This document shows, piece by piece, positions 44,940 to 54,140 of a stretch of DNA of 57,732 nucleotides (position 1 is its first letter; every line of letters starts with the position of its first letter). Source of the DNA: Lachnoclostridium sp. (GTDB lineage Bacteria; Bacillota; Clostridia; Lachnospirales; Lachnospiraceae). The notes under the pieces are model-generated. The model was not told the origin of the DNA. It did no database searches and saw only the letters and a program-made list of their open reading frames with translations. The DNA is taken from positions 1-57,732 of the forward strand of contig JAETRR010000025.1 in NCBI GenBank assembly GCA_021770065.1, written 5' to 3'. The position numbers were made by a program, and so were the translations under genes.

Positions 44940-46136
44940 CTATACCTTGAAAAGTGTCTTGGCGTATTCGCTGGGAGCCATTCCGTATTTCTGCGTAAAG
45001 GCTCTGGAAAAGTAATGAATGGAATTAAAGCCCAGCATAAGGGCAATCTCGCTGATCGTGTATTTTCCCTCGCAGATCATCTGCCGGCTGGTTTCCAGTT
45101 TCAGCTCATTGATGTATTTCTTCGGCGGCTGCTCCAGGTTTTCCTTGAACAGAATCTGTAAGGAAGAGCGGGAGAGGGAAAACTTCTGGCAGATCTCCGC
45201 TATTGTAATGGGTTCATAGATGGTCTCGTCAATATAAGCGAGAATTTTTTCCAGAAGCTCATCCTGGTAGTGCTGCCTGGCCTCTGTGACAGGTTTTTCA
45301 CTTTTTTTCCCGATAAATGCAGACTGGAGAAGCCGGATGATGGTTTCCTGTAACAGGCACAGCATCAGGCTGTTCATATAGGGAATCTGTGATGTGCTTT
45401 CCATGACAAAGGTCTTGATGAGGGTATGTATTTTCTTATCGTAACCAAATACCTTATTTAAAAGCAGTTCATAATGAGTGCTCTCCACATCGTAAACAAC
45501 CGTTTCCATATCAAAAATGATAGTCACATAGGAGCAGGAGCAGCCGGTCGGAATAATCTGGGTATGAAACTGCTCCGGGCCGTAGATCATCAGTTCGCGT
45601 TCTTTCAAAGCATATGTTTTTCCGTCAACTTCCGAAGTCATGCACCCTCTGTCTACATAAGTAAGTTCAAAATAGGAATGCTTTTCACCGCCGAATTCGT
45701 AGCCGGAGTTGCGGATGGAATAATAATAACCAAGGATTTCACTGATTCGGATGCGGGGAAGTATGCGTTCAAACATATAAGGAGGTGAGAGCGCTTCCAC
45801 AGTAGATGAGTAAGACGTGACAGTGATTAATTTACAGGTGATATTGGATGTAACGGCAACGAGGGAAAAATAAATGCCGGGTTTGAGCTTTACCTGGCGG
45901 TGGACGGCAAAGACTTCCAGTTTATCGGCCCGGGCTTCTTCACTTACAAGGAGTGCTGCCATGCCTTCCTGCATTTCAAGATATACCTCGCAGTTGAAAT
46001 GATAAAGCTGGCTGATACTGCGCCTGGCGATGAGATGCCAGTTCCGGCAGATCATGCCGGTCTGCTCTAAGTCAACGGGCGATTCATACACGGAACCGTA
46101 ACGTTCGAATGCTTTGCTGGATGTTTTTAATTGCAT
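44940..46136 (-). CDS. AraC-family regulator of the sugar locus
   Basis: 398 residues; start at 46136 because GGAGG lies 7 bases upstream and the longer frame has none. The N-terminal half is a cupin-like sensor region (SYFELTYVDRGCMTSEVDGK). The C-terminus has two helix-turn-helix units (ITIAEICQKFSLSRSSLQILF and YTISEIALMLGFNSIHYFSRAF). It is divergent from the first PTS IIB gene and convergent with the EIIA/YajC pair, so it is the likely activator of these operons, responding to an amino sugar or its phosphate. Confidence 0.88.
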   Translation of the reverse strand: MQLKTSSKAFERYGSVYESPVDLEQTGMICRNWHLIARRSISQLYHFNCEVYLEMQEGMAALLVSEEARADKLEVFAVHRQVKLKPGIYFSLVAVTSNITCKLITVTSYSSTVEALSPPYMFERILPRIRISEILGYYYSIRNSGYEFGGEKHSYFELTYVDRGCMTSEVDGKTYALKERELMIYGPEQFHTQIIPTGCSCSYVTIIFDMETVVYDVESTHYELLLNKVFGYDKKIHTLIKTFVMESTSQIPYMNSLMLCLLQETIIRLLQSAFIGKKSEKPVTEARQHYQDELLEKILAYIDETIYEPITIAEICQKFSLSRSSLQILFKENLEQPPKKYINELKLETSRQMICEGKYTISEIALMLGFNSIHYFSRAFTQKYGMAPSEYAKTLFKV

Positions 46137-46283
46137 ATTTTGACCTCCATAACGAAAAATATTATACATGTTTTTGTGAAAGGTGTCCACAAAATATTAA
46201 ATATTTATAAAAAAATAGTAAAAAAACATAAAAATAACAAGAAGACTACTAATTTTTACAAATACTTAATAGGATATTACGGA

Positions 46284-46289
46284 TATAAT
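46284..46289 (+). promoter_or_regulatory. Probable -10 box of the first PTS IIBCD operon
   Basis: TATAAT about 60 bases before the IIB start. The very AT-rich upstream spacer contains ACTACTAA (46245-46252), the inverse of TTAGTAGT before agaS, a possible half-site of the AraC regulator encoded divergently. Confidence 0.45.
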
Positions 46290-46350
46290 AAAAATACGCT
46301 AGAGGAAATTTCCAAAAAAGAATCATAATTTTTATAAGGAGGGAGCGAAA

Positions 46351-46824
46351 ATGCCCAACATTGTTTTGACAAGAATTGACAACCGCTTAATACACGGACA
46401 AGTTGGCGTGACATGGACTATGACGCTTGGAGCTAATCTTATCCTTGTAGCTGATGACGAAACAGCGGAGAATGAACTGATGCAGCAGCTGATGACGACT
46501 ACGGCCAAGTCGTCCGGAGCGGGGGTCAGATTCTTTACAATTCAGAAAACCATAGATGTGATTCATAAAGCGGCAGAACGCCAGAAGATTTTTATTGTCT
46601 GCAAAACACCGAAGGATGTGTGCAGGCTTATTGAAGGCGGCGTTCCCATTAAGGAAGTGAATGTGGGTAACATGCATTTTTCACAGGGAAAGCGTCAGAT
46701 TAGCAAGAAGGTATATGTAGATGATGCAGACCTTGCAGATTTAAAAGCGATCCGCGATGCGGGTGTTGATTTATATATACAAGATGTACCTGGTGATATA
46801 AAGGAACGTATCAAAGAATTCTAA
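46351..46824 (+). CDS. Mannose-family PTS EIIB, set 1
   Basis: 157 residues with GGAGGGAG upstream. The start IVLTRIDNRLIHGQVGVTW contains the phosphorylated His of ManX/AgaV-type IIB proteins; KEVNVGNMHFSQGKRQI is the conserved middle block. It transfers phosphate from EIIA to the incoming sugar. First gene of a IIB-IIC-IID unit of the GalNAc/GlcNAc-like branch, given the nagA-agaS-kbaZ context. Confidence 0.93.
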   Translation: MPNIVLTRIDNRLIHGQVGVTWTMTLGANLILVADDETAENELMQQLMTTTAKSSGAGVRFFTIQKTIDVIHKAAERQKIFIVCKTPKDVCRLIEGGVPIKEVNVGNMHFSQGKRQISKKVYVDDADLADLKAIRDAGVDLYIQDVPGDIKERIKEF

Positions 46825-46847
46825 ACAAAAGAAAGGAACACTATTTT

Positions 46848-47639
46848 ATGGAAATTACATTGATGCAGGGCATCGGCCTGGCAATTATGGCAATTATAGT
46901 AGGTGTGGATTTCTGGCTGGAGGGTCTGTTTATTTTCCGTCCTATTATTGTAAGCACTTTAACGGGGCTGATTCTGGGTGACGTGCAGCTGGGCCTTCTC
47001 ACAGGAGGTATTACGGAACTTGCATTTGCGGGACTAACTCCGGCAGGAGGAACACAGCCTCCCAACCCCGTTCTGGCAGGTGTTATGTCTACGGTTATTG
47101 CGTATACAACTAAGACAGAGGCATCGGGAGCTATGGCGCTTGCGCTTCCGTTCAGCTTTTTGATGCAGTATATCATCCTTTTCTGCTACTCGACGTTCTC
47201 CTTCTTTATGAAGGGCGCGGATAAAGCGGCCGAGGAAGCAGACACGGCCAAGATCGTAAAGATCAATATGACCTGTACCGCAATCATTGCGCTGCTGTAC
47301 GGTCTTGTTGTATTCCTGTGCGCCTATGTTGCCCAGGATGCAATGAAGACTTTTGTGGAAATCCTGCCCGCATGGCTGACTCACGGCTTTGAAGTAGCCG
47401 GCGGAATCCTTCCGGCAGTCGGATTTGCAATGCTGCTGAAAGTAATGCTTAAGGGAGAATTTGTACCTTATCTGCTTATCGGATTTGTAATTGCCTGCTT
47501 CCTGGATTTCTCCAATCTGCTGCCCATCGCAGTAGTAGGCGTTGCACTGGCTCTGTTTGTTTACAATATCGAGAAGAGCACAAAAGCAAATGCATCTGTT
47601 CAAAATACGGTAGAGGAGGGCGAAGAGGATGGCATCTAA
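46848..47639 (+). CDS. Mannose-family PTS EIIC, set 1
   Basis: 263 residues, multiple membrane helices, with AGGGLTPAGGTQPPNPVLAG-like family blocks (residues near 65-80). It forms the sugar channel together with the IID protein, whose gene overlaps its 3' end by 11 bases. Confidence 0.93.
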   Translation: MEITLMQGIGLAIMAIIVGVDFWLEGLFIFRPIIVSTLTGLILGDVQLGLLTGGITELAFAGLTPAGGTQPPNPVLAGVMSTVIAYTTKTEASGAMALALPFSFLMQYIILFCYSTFSFFMKGADKAAEEADTAKIVKINMTCTAIIALLYGLVVFLCAYVAQDAMKTFVEILPAWLTHGFEVAGGILPAVGFAMLLKVMLKGEFVPYLLIGFVIACFLDFSNLLPIAVVGVALALFVYNIEKSTKANASVQNTVEEGEEDGI

Positions 47640-48432
47640 CGAAAATAAGGTTTTAACAAAAAAAGATATAAATAAGCTGGCGTTTGATTCCGTATTCCTT
47701 CAGGCAGGCTTCAATTATGAAAGAATGCAGTCCTGCGGTTTCCTGCAGGCTCAGCTTCCGGCCTTAAAGAAGATTTATAAAGATGATAAAGCGGGTTTAT
47801 CTGCTGCTATGACAGATAATCTGGAGTTCATCAATACACATCCCAACCTGGTGGGCTTTCTTATGGGACTTCTGGTATCTATGGAAGAATCCCATTCGGA
47901 TCGGAGCATCATCAAAGGTCTGAAGGTTGCTCTGTTTGCACCTCTGGCTGGTATCGGCGACGCTATTTTCTGGTTCACCCTTCTTCCTATCGTGGCAGGT
48001 ATCTGCTCCTCCATGGCTATGGAAGGAAGCGTGATGGGGCCGATTATTTTCTTCCTGGTATATCTGGCAATCTTCATTATGAGATGGTTCTGGACGCATT
48101 TGGGCTATAACCTGGGCGTTAAGGCGGTGGCGCAGATCACGGATATATCCGAAGTGCTGGCAAAGGCCGCGACGGTTCTCGGCTGTACCGTAATCGGCGG
48201 ACTGATTGCATCCTATGTAAGCATTAATGTACAGACAGAGATCGTGGTAAATGAAGCAAAGACGGTTGCCCTGCAGGCAGACTTCTTTGATAAAATATTC
48301 CCGAATATTTTGTCTATCGGATACGTATTCCTGATGTATTACTTCCTGAAGAAAAAGAAAGTAAGTCCTGTCGTGCTGATTCTGGCTACTTTCGTCCTGG
48401 CTATTGTGCTTTCCTTCTTCGGTATTCTGTAG
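47629..48432 (+). CDS. Mannose-family PTS EIID, set 1
   Basis: 267 residues. The soluble N-terminus has the family start (FLQAGFNYERMQSCGF). SMEESHSD and PLAGIGDAIFWFTLLPI are characteristic. Several membrane helices occupy the C-terminal half. It starts inside the IIC gene, so translation is coupled. A terminator follows. Confidence 0.93.
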   Translation: MASNENKVLTKKDINKLAFDSVFLQAGFNYERMQSCGFLQAQLPALKKIYKDDKAGLSAAMTDNLEFINTHPNLVGFLMGLLVSMEESHSDRSIIKGLKVALFAPLAGIGDAIFWFTLLPIVAGICSSMAMEGSVMGPIIFFLVYLAIFIMRWFWTHLGYNLGVKAVAQITDISEVLAKAATVLGCTVIGGLIASYVSINVQTEIVVNEAKTVALQADFFDKIFPNILSIGYVFLMYYFLKKKKVSPVVLILATFVLAIVLSFFGIL

Positions 48433-48464
48433 GAAAAGGAAAAAATTAATAAATTTTAATAAAT

Positions 48465-48517
48465 AAGGGGGGATTTCATGGAACCTGTAAAGGTGAATGA
48501 AATCCCCCCTTTTTTTA
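48465..48517 (+). terminator. Intrinsic terminator after PTS set 1
   Basis: AAGGGGGGATTTCAT (48465-48479) pairs with ATGAAATCCCCCCTT (48497-48511), followed by seven T residues. Perfect 15-base arms. Confidence 0.92.
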
Positions 48518-48715
48518 GAAAACTGTTGTGCAATATAGCTAAAGAAAGAGGCGAAACTATAAAAAAAGGAATAAATTAATTAAAAATCTCTAAAAAAAAC
48601 GAAAAGAATAAATAATCTGTTAAAAGTTACAAAGACTAATATTTGGAAAAATATTATAATAAAACTACTCTGAACGGGATTTTCAGAGAAGAATCATTAT
48701 CAAGGAGGGAGTATT

Positions 48716-49192
48716 ATGCCCAATATTGTTTTAACACGGATCGACAACCGTCTGGTTCACGGCCAGGTGGCAACACAGTGGTGCGGCAGCATTGGCGCAA
48801 ACCTGATTCTGGTGGCCAATGACGAGGTGGCAGGCAACAAGCTCCGTCAGGGACTGATGGATATGGCGGCCCCCAGCTACGCATCCATGCGCTACTGGAC
48901 ACTGGAGAAGACTATTTCTACCATTCATAAAGCGTCTGATAAGCAGATGATCTTTATTGTATGCGAGAATCCGCAGGATGTTCTGAAACTTGTGGAGGGC
49001 GGCGTGCCGATCAAAAAAGTGAATATCGGTAATATGCATATGGCAGAGGGCAAGCGTCAGGTAGCAGGTTCTGTGGCTGTGGATGACAGTGACGTGGCTG
49101 CCTTTGCAAAACTGCGCGAACTTGGCGTGGAGCTTGAGATCCGCAGAGTTCCCACCGAGGCTGCGGAGAACATTGAAAAATTGTTCAAATAA
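48716..49192 (+). CDS. Mannose-family PTS EIIB, set 2
   Basis: 158 residues, clear paralogue of the IIB at 46351-46824 (shared IVLTRIDNRL and the VPIKKVNIGNMH block); the His is in NRLVHGQVATQW. AAGGAGGGAG lies upstream and a TATAAT at 48655-48660. Its spacer shares GAATCAT and GACTA motifs with the first set's, so common control is likely. Confidence 0.93.
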   Translation: MPNIVLTRIDNRLVHGQVATQWCGSIGANLILVANDEVAGNKLRQGLMDMAAPSYASMRYWTLEKTISTIHKASDKQMIFIVCENPQDVLKLVEGGVPIKKVNIGNMHMAEGKRQVAGSVAVDDSDVAAFAKLRELGVELEIRRVPTEAAENIEKLFK

Positions 49193-49234
49193 GTAACCTG
49201 ATAAACTATTATGGGAAAGGAGATTGTATAAATC

Positions 49235-50041
49235 ATGGAATTTAATGCAATTCAAATTCTTCTGGTCGGCGTATGGGCATTTATCGTGGGCATTGACCAG
49301 TACAACCTTTTGGAATCTCTGTACCAGCCTATTGTTACCGGTGCGGTTGTGGGCGCCATTCTCGGCGACCTGAATACCGGCCTGGTAGTGGGCGGTACAT
49401 ATCAGTTAATGACAATCGGTAATATGCCGGTCGGCGGCGCACAGCCCCCCAACGCGATTATCGGCGGAATTATGGCAACCGTATTTGCTATCGGTTCCGG
49501 GCTTGACACCACGGCGGCTGTCGGACTTGCGGTTCCTTTCGCACTTTTCGGACAGTATATGGTTACCCTGGTATTCACCGTTATGTCTCCCCTTATGTCC
49601 AGCGCAGATAAGATGGCGGAGAAGGGTGATGTGAAGGGAATTGTCCGTTTGAATTATCTGGCTATGGGAGCTCTGGGCCTCCTGTTCGCAGTTGTATGCA
49701 TCGGCGGACTTATCGGTGGAACTGCTCTTGGTACTACACTTCAGACGATTTCCGATAAGTATGGATGGATTATGGACGGCCTTGGGGCTGCCGGCGGAAT
49801 GATGCGTTTTGTCGGTTTCGCTATCCTGCTCCGTATTATGCTCTCTAACGAGCTGTGGGGAATTTACTTTGCGGGCTTTGCACTGGCAACGATTATCGGA
49901 TATATTCCGGAGCTTTCCGGTTCCGCTCTGCTCCTTGTTGCATTTGTCGGCATTGCGATTGCTCTGAATGACTTCCAGACACGCGTTGCAATCAGACAGA
50001 ATGCGGGAAATGGAAATGGAGGTGACGAAGATGGCATCTAA
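49235..50041 (+). CDS. Mannose-family PTS EIIC, set 2
   Basis: 268 residues with multiple membrane helices and the IIC blocks GDLNTGLVVGGTYQL and GNMPVGGAQPPNA. It is clearly diverged from set 1 IIC in the channel region, which suggests a different or broader sugar range. The IID gene begins inside its last codons. Confidence 0.93.
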   Translation: MEFNAIQILLVGVWAFIVGIDQYNLLESLYQPIVTGAVVGAILGDLNTGLVVGGTYQLMTIGNMPVGGAQPPNAIIGGIMATVFAIGSGLDTTAAVGLAVPFALFGQYMVTLVFTVMSPLMSSADKMAEKGDVKGIVRLNYLAMGALGLLFAVVCIGGLIGGTALGTTLQTISDKYGWIMDGLGAAGGMMRFVGFAILLRIMLSNELWGIYFAGFALATIIGYIPELSGSALLLVAFVGIAIALNDFQTRVAIRQNAGNGNGGDEDGI

Positions 50042-50855
50042 TGCAACACAGTATAACAATCTGACACCGGCTCAGCCGCTGGATAAGAAAACACTGAATA
50101 AGATGGTATGGCGTTCCCTGAACCTGCAGGGTTCCTTCAACTATGAGAGAATGCAGGCCGGAGGATGGCTCTACGGTATTCTTCCCGGTCTGGAGAAGAT
50201 TCACGGGGACAATGAAGAAGACCTTAAAACCTCCATGCAGCACAACCTGGAGTTCTTTAATACACATCCCTTCCTGGTAACCTTTGTAATGGGTATTGTA
50301 TTGTCTCTTGAGCAGCAGAAGGCAGATATTCCTACGATCCGTGCGGTCCGCGTAGCAGCAATGGGACCCCTCGGCGGTATCGGCGATGCTATTTTCTGGT
50401 TTACACTGGTGCCGATTACGGCGGGCATTACATCGAATATGGCCATTAACGGTTCACTTGCCGGGCCGATTCTGTTCCTGCTGATCTTTAACGTGGTACA
50501 GTTTGCAGTCCGTTTCTGGCTGATGAACTGGTCCTATAAGCTGGGATCTAAGGCTATCGAGCTTCTGACTGCCAACGCAAAGGAATTCACCCGTGCGGCG
50601 TCTCTCCTCGGCGTATTCGTTGTAGGCGCTCTGACCTCTAACTATGGCGGAACTACCGTTAAGCTTCAGTTTGAGAACGGCGAAAGCCCGATTATCATCC
50701 AGAATATTCTGGACGGCATCCTTCCCAAGCTGATTCCGCTCACCATTACTCTGGGTCTGTTCTTCTTGATTAAGAAAAAAGGCTGGACTCCTGTAGCATG
50801 TATCGGTCTGCTGCTGGTAGTTGGTCTGCTGGGAGCCCTTATCGGTCTTTTCTAA
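50031..50855 (+). CDS. Mannose-family PTS EIID, set 2
   Basis: 274 residues. ATG 50031 is chosen because it gives the same MASN start and 11-base overlap as in set 1. Conserved NLQGSFNYERMQAGGW, LSLEQQKAD and PLGGIGDAIFWFTLVPI blocks. It completes the second permease. A HAD phosphatase gene starts 7 bases after its stop, so the latter belongs to the same operon. Confidence 0.93.
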   Translation: MASNATQYNNLTPAQPLDKKTLNKMVWRSLNLQGSFNYERMQAGGWLYGILPGLEKIHGDNEEDLKTSMQHNLEFFNTHPFLVTFVMGIVLSLEQQKADIPTIRAVRVAAMGPLGGIGDAIFWFTLVPITAGITSNMAINGSLAGPILFLLIFNVVQFAVRFWLMNWSYKLGSKAIELLTANAKEFTRAASLLGVFVVGALTSNYGGTTVKLQFENGESPIIIQNILDGILPKLIPLTITLGLFFLIKKKGWTPVACIGLLLVVGLLGALIGLF

Positions 50856-50862
50856 ATAACGG

Positions 50863-51522
50863 ATGATGCAGGCAGTTATATTTGATTTTAACGGTACACT
50901 CTTCTTTGACACATGCTTCCATGAGGAAGCATGGTCAAGGATTTACCGGGAGCTCTGTAAAGAGAAAGACAAGAAACCGGATCCGGCATTTTTCTGCGGA
51001 CCGCCCAATGATGTCTTGATCTGTGCTCTTGCTCCCGAGCTGACAAAGGAAGAAAGACAGAAGTGGTCCGTCCGCAAGGAAGCCATATACCGGGAGATCT
51101 GTAAAGAAAATCCGGAAAAGGTGCATCTGACAGCGGGAGCTGAGGAATTGTTCTTTAAGCTCAGGGAGCGGCAGATCCCTTATACGCTTGCCACGGCCTC
51201 CATAAAGGATAACATGGATTTTTATTTCCGTACCTTCCATCTGGAGCAGTGGTTTGATCGTGAGATGTGCGTCTACGACGACGGCGCATATGCGGATAAG
51301 GGAGAGATGCAGACAGAAGCTGCCAGAAGATTGGGGACGACGCTTTCCGAATGTGTTGTGATCGAGGACAGCATAAGCGCAATCAGCTATGCGAGAGAAA
51401 ATAACGCAGGAAAAATAATAGGCATTGGAAGTGATTCCGTCCATCTTGAATTGATTCGTACAGGGGCCGCTCACTGTATCCGTGATTTTACGGAATTTGA
51501 CTTTGAGTGGTTGAGGAACTGA
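50863..51522 (+). CDS. HAD-family phosphatase (beta-phosphoglucomutase-like)
   Basis: 219 residues. The nucleophile motif D-F-N-G-T at residues 8-12 (ATG 50863), a helical cap, TLATAS (motif II) and VVIEDSISAISYARENNAG (motif IV) mark a sugar-phosphate HAD hydrolase. It is co-transcribed with the second PTS set, so it probably dephosphorylates a sugar phosphate entering through it, to relieve overload or to allow a sugar-amine side path. ATG 50866 is an alternative start; the ribosome site is weak. Confidence 0.85.
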   Translation: MMQAVIFDFNGTLFFDTCFHEEAWSRIYRELCKEKDKKPDPAFFCGPPNDVLICALAPELTKEERQKWSVRKEAIYREICKENPEKVHLTAGAEELFFKLRERQIPYTLATASIKDNMDFYFRTFHLEQWFDREMCVYDDGAYADKGEMQTEAARRLGTTLSECVVIEDSISAISYARENNAGKIIGIGSDSVHLELIRTGAAHCIRDFTEFDFEWLRN

Positions 51523-51530
51523 AATCCCAC

Positions 51531-51561
51531 AAAAGGGCTGCCGCATTGCGGCAGCCCTTTT
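51531..51561. terminator. Bidirectional terminator
   Basis: AAAAGGGCTGCCGC (51531-51544) pairs perfectly with GCGGCAGCCCTTTT (51548-51561); the A and T tracts at the ends serve both strands. It separates the converging HAD and PurF-like genes. Confidence 0.92.
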
Positions 51562-51563
51562 GC

Positions 51564-52973
51564 TTACTCTTTTCCGTTCCAACAGTAGGTACAGAGTTTT
51601 TCTGCCGGAATCCCGGTTGATTCAATCATATCATCCAGGCGGTTATACCGAAGGGAAGTAAAATTCAACTGTCTGCGGATTTCTTCCAGCATCTGTTCAT
51701 ATTTTTCCGATTCGGGATCCGCATATTCGCTCAATATCTCATCCGTTACAGGGCCTCCTTCCAGTTTCTCAATCACCCGTCTGGCAATAAGATCCATTTC
51801 TGAGGAGGAGCGGGAGAAGTTCAGATATTTGCAGCCGTAAAGAATAGGCGGACATGCGGGGCGAATGTGGACTTCCTTTGCGCCGCTCTGATATAAGAAC
51901 TCCGTGGTTTCCCCCAGCTGCGTTCCCCGGACAATGGAATCGTCAATGAGAAGAAGGCTTTTTCCTTCAATCAGTTCGTGAACGGGCAGAAGTTTCATCT
52001 TGGCAATCAGATTCCGCTTACTCTGAATGGTAGGCATAAAGGAGCGGGGCCAGGTGGGAGTGTATTTGATAAACGGCCGTGTAAAAGGGATCCCCGAGGC
52101 GTTGGAATAGCCGACGGCATGGGCGATCCCGGAATCGGGAACTCCGGCCACCGTATCGGGTTTTACGTTGTCTCTCTCAGCCATCTTTGCACCGCAGTTA
52201 TAGCGCATCTGTTCCACGCTGATTCCCTGATAGGAACTGGAGGGGTAGCCGTAATAAACCCAGAGGAAGGTGCAGATCTTCATATCCGTTCCCGGCTGTA
52301 CCAATGTCTTTACGCCGTCCGGGGTGAGGACGACAATCTCGCCGGGGCCGAGCTCTTTGTAGTTGGAGTAGCCGAGATTCAGATAGGCAAAGTCCTCAAA
52401 GGACACACAGTAAGCGTCCTCCTTCCGGCCGATGACAACAGGAGTGCGTCCCATTTTGTCCCGGGCAGCATAGATCCCCTTTGGCGTCATTATGAGGAAG
52501 GTCATAGAGCCGTCGATAAGTTCCTGTGCATATTGTATTCCTTCAATAAGGTTAGCCTTCTGGTTGATAATGGCGGCTGTCAGTTCTGTGGGATTGATAT
52601 CCCCGCCGCTCATTTCCAAAAAATGGGCATGCCCGTTTTTGCAGATTAAATCTGAGATTTCGTCCGTATTATTGATACGTCCTACGGTAGTAATGGCAAA
52701 AGTACCGTGGTGTGAGCGGACAATGAGGGGCTGGGGTTCATAGTCTGAGATACAGCCGATGCCGAGCGTGCCTTTCATTTCCTGCATGTCTTTATCAAAT
52801 TTTGTTCGAAACGGTGTGTTTTCAATATTATGGATAGCGCGGTCAAAGCCTTTTTCTTCGCCGTAAACGGCCATGCCGCCCCGCCGGGTTCCCAGATGGG
52901 AATGGTAATCTACTCCGAAAAATAAATCAAATAAGCAATCGCTTTTGGAAGCAACTCCAAAAAATCCACCCAT
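51564..52973 (-). CDS. PurF-like amidophosphoribosyltransferase paralogue without the N-terminal Cys
   Basis: 469 residues; start at 52973 because AAGGAG lies 6 bases upstream and MGGFFGVA then aligns with the family start. True PurF begins Met-Cys-Gly, the Cys being the glutaminase nucleophile; here the position is Gly (M-G-G-F-F-G). The rest of the Ntn domain (YHSHLGTRRGG, IGCISDYEPQP) and the phosphoribosyltransferase domain with LLIDDSIVRGT are kept. It may therefore use free ammonia, bind PRPP in regulation, or make another product. It sits apart from any pur operon, between a sugar operon and the aldolase. Confidence 0.88.
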   Translation of the reverse strand: MGGFFGVASKSDCLFDLFFGVDYHSHLGTRRGGMAVYGEEKGFDRAIHNIENTPFRTKFDKDMQEMKGTLGIGCISDYEPQPLIVRSHHGTFAITTVGRINNTDEISDLICKNGHAHFLEMSGGDINPTELTAAIINQKANLIEGIQYAQELIDGSMTFLIMTPKGIYAARDKMGRTPVVIGRKEDAYCVSFEDFAYLNLGYSNYKELGPGEIVVLTPDGVKTLVQPGTDMKICTFLWVYYGYPSSSYQGISVEQMRYNCGAKMAERDNVKPDTVAGVPDSGIAHAVGYSNASGIPFTRPFIKYTPTWPRSFMPTIQSKRNLIAKMKLLPVHELIEGKSLLLIDDSIVRGTQLGETTEFLYQSGAKEVHIRPACPPILYGCKYLNFSRSSSEMDLIARRVIEKLEGGPVTDEILSEYADPESEKYEQMLEEIRRQLNFTSLRYNRLDDMIESTGIPAEKLCTYCWNGKE

Positions 52974-53174
52974 AGAATACTCCTTCATTCTGTAATCTGT
53001 TATGTTAATCGAATTCCGGCAAAGGAAACCATGCCTATTAAACAACGTATCACAAAGTGGAAAAGAAGTCTAGAAGGATTTAGAAAAAAATTTAATTCTG
53101 GATTGATGATTTTTCCGGTTTGTAGTATACTGATCGTAACCGTTAAAATTTCATAAAAAGTGAGGATGATGACA

Positions 53175-54113
53175 ATGGCTTTAGTAACAACTACAGAAAT
53201 GTTTAAGAAGGCATACGAAGGCGGCTATGCGATCGGTGCTTTCAATGTGAACAACATGGAGATCGTACAGGCTATTACAGAGGCAGCCGGCGAATTGAAC
53301 TCCCCCATTATCCTGCAGGTATCCGCAGGAGCCAGAAAGTATGCAAACCATACGTATCTGACCAAGCTGGTTGAGGCGGCGATCATTGAGAATCCGAACA
53401 TCCCGATTGCTCTGCATCTGGATCACGGCGCAGACTTTGAGATCTGCAAATCCTGTGTAGACGGCGGTTTTTCCTCTGTTATGATTGATGCTTCCAAGTA
53501 TCCCTTTGAGGAGAATATTGAGATTACAAAGAAGGTTGTTGAGTATGCACATGCTCACGGCGCAGTGGTAGAGGCTGAGCTTGGCAAACTGGCAGGCATC
53601 GAGGATGATGTGAATGTGTCCGACGAAGATTCCTCCTATACACAGCCGGATGAAGTAGAAGAGTTCGTTACCAAGACAGGGGTTGATTCTCTTGCGATTG
53701 CCATTGGTACAAGCCATGGCGCATTTAAGTTCAAACCGGGCACAAAGCCGCAGCTTCGTTTTGACATTCTCCATGAGATTGAGAAGAGAATCCCGGGATT
53801 CCCGATTGTTCTTCACGGCGCATCCTCCGTTCCTCAGGAGTATGTAAAGATTATCAACGAGAATGGCGGAGCTTTGAAGGACGCCATCGGCGTTCCCGAG
53901 GAGCAGCTGCGTGAGGCGGCGAGATCTGCTGTCTGCAAGATCAACATTGATTCCGACCTTCGTCTGGGCTTGACTGCAGGTATCCGTCAGGTAATGCAGG
54001 AACATCCGGATTACTTTGATCCGAGACAGTACCTGACCGTTGCACGTGCCAACGTGAAGGCAGTGGTTGCTCATAAGATCAAAGATGTACTCGGCAGCGC
54101 AGGCAAGGCTTAA
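53175..54113 (+). CDS. fba: Class II fructose/tagatose-bisphosphate aldolase
   Basis: 312 residues; ATG 53175 with GTGAGG upstream. TIM-barrel with zinc and catalytic residues in LHLDHGADFE, VEAELGKLAG, LHGASSVP and NIDSD. The sequence reads as fructose-1,6-bisphosphate aldolase of the clostridial type. In this locus it could also be the catalytic partner of the KbaZ/GatZ subunit encoded at 39902-41197, because no separate KbaY/GatY was seen. It is followed by a palindrome and a strong terminator. Confidence 0.9.
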   Translation: MALVTTTEMFKKAYEGGYAIGAFNVNNMEIVQAITEAAGELNSPIILQVSAGARKYANHTYLTKLVEAAIIENPNIPIALHLDHGADFEICKSCVDGGFSSVMIDASKYPFEENIEITKKVVEYAHAHGAVVEAELGKLAGIEDDVNVSDEDSSYTQPDEVEEFVTKTGVDSLAIAIGTSHGAFKFKPGTKPQLRFDILHEIEKRIPGFPIVLHGASSVPQEYVKIINENGGALKDAIGVPEEQLREAARSAVCKINIDSDLRLGLTAGIRQVMQEHPDYFDPRQYLTVARANVKAVVAHKIKDVLGSAGKA

Positions 54114-54140
54114 GTATACGGCAGGACAGAGTAAGAACAA

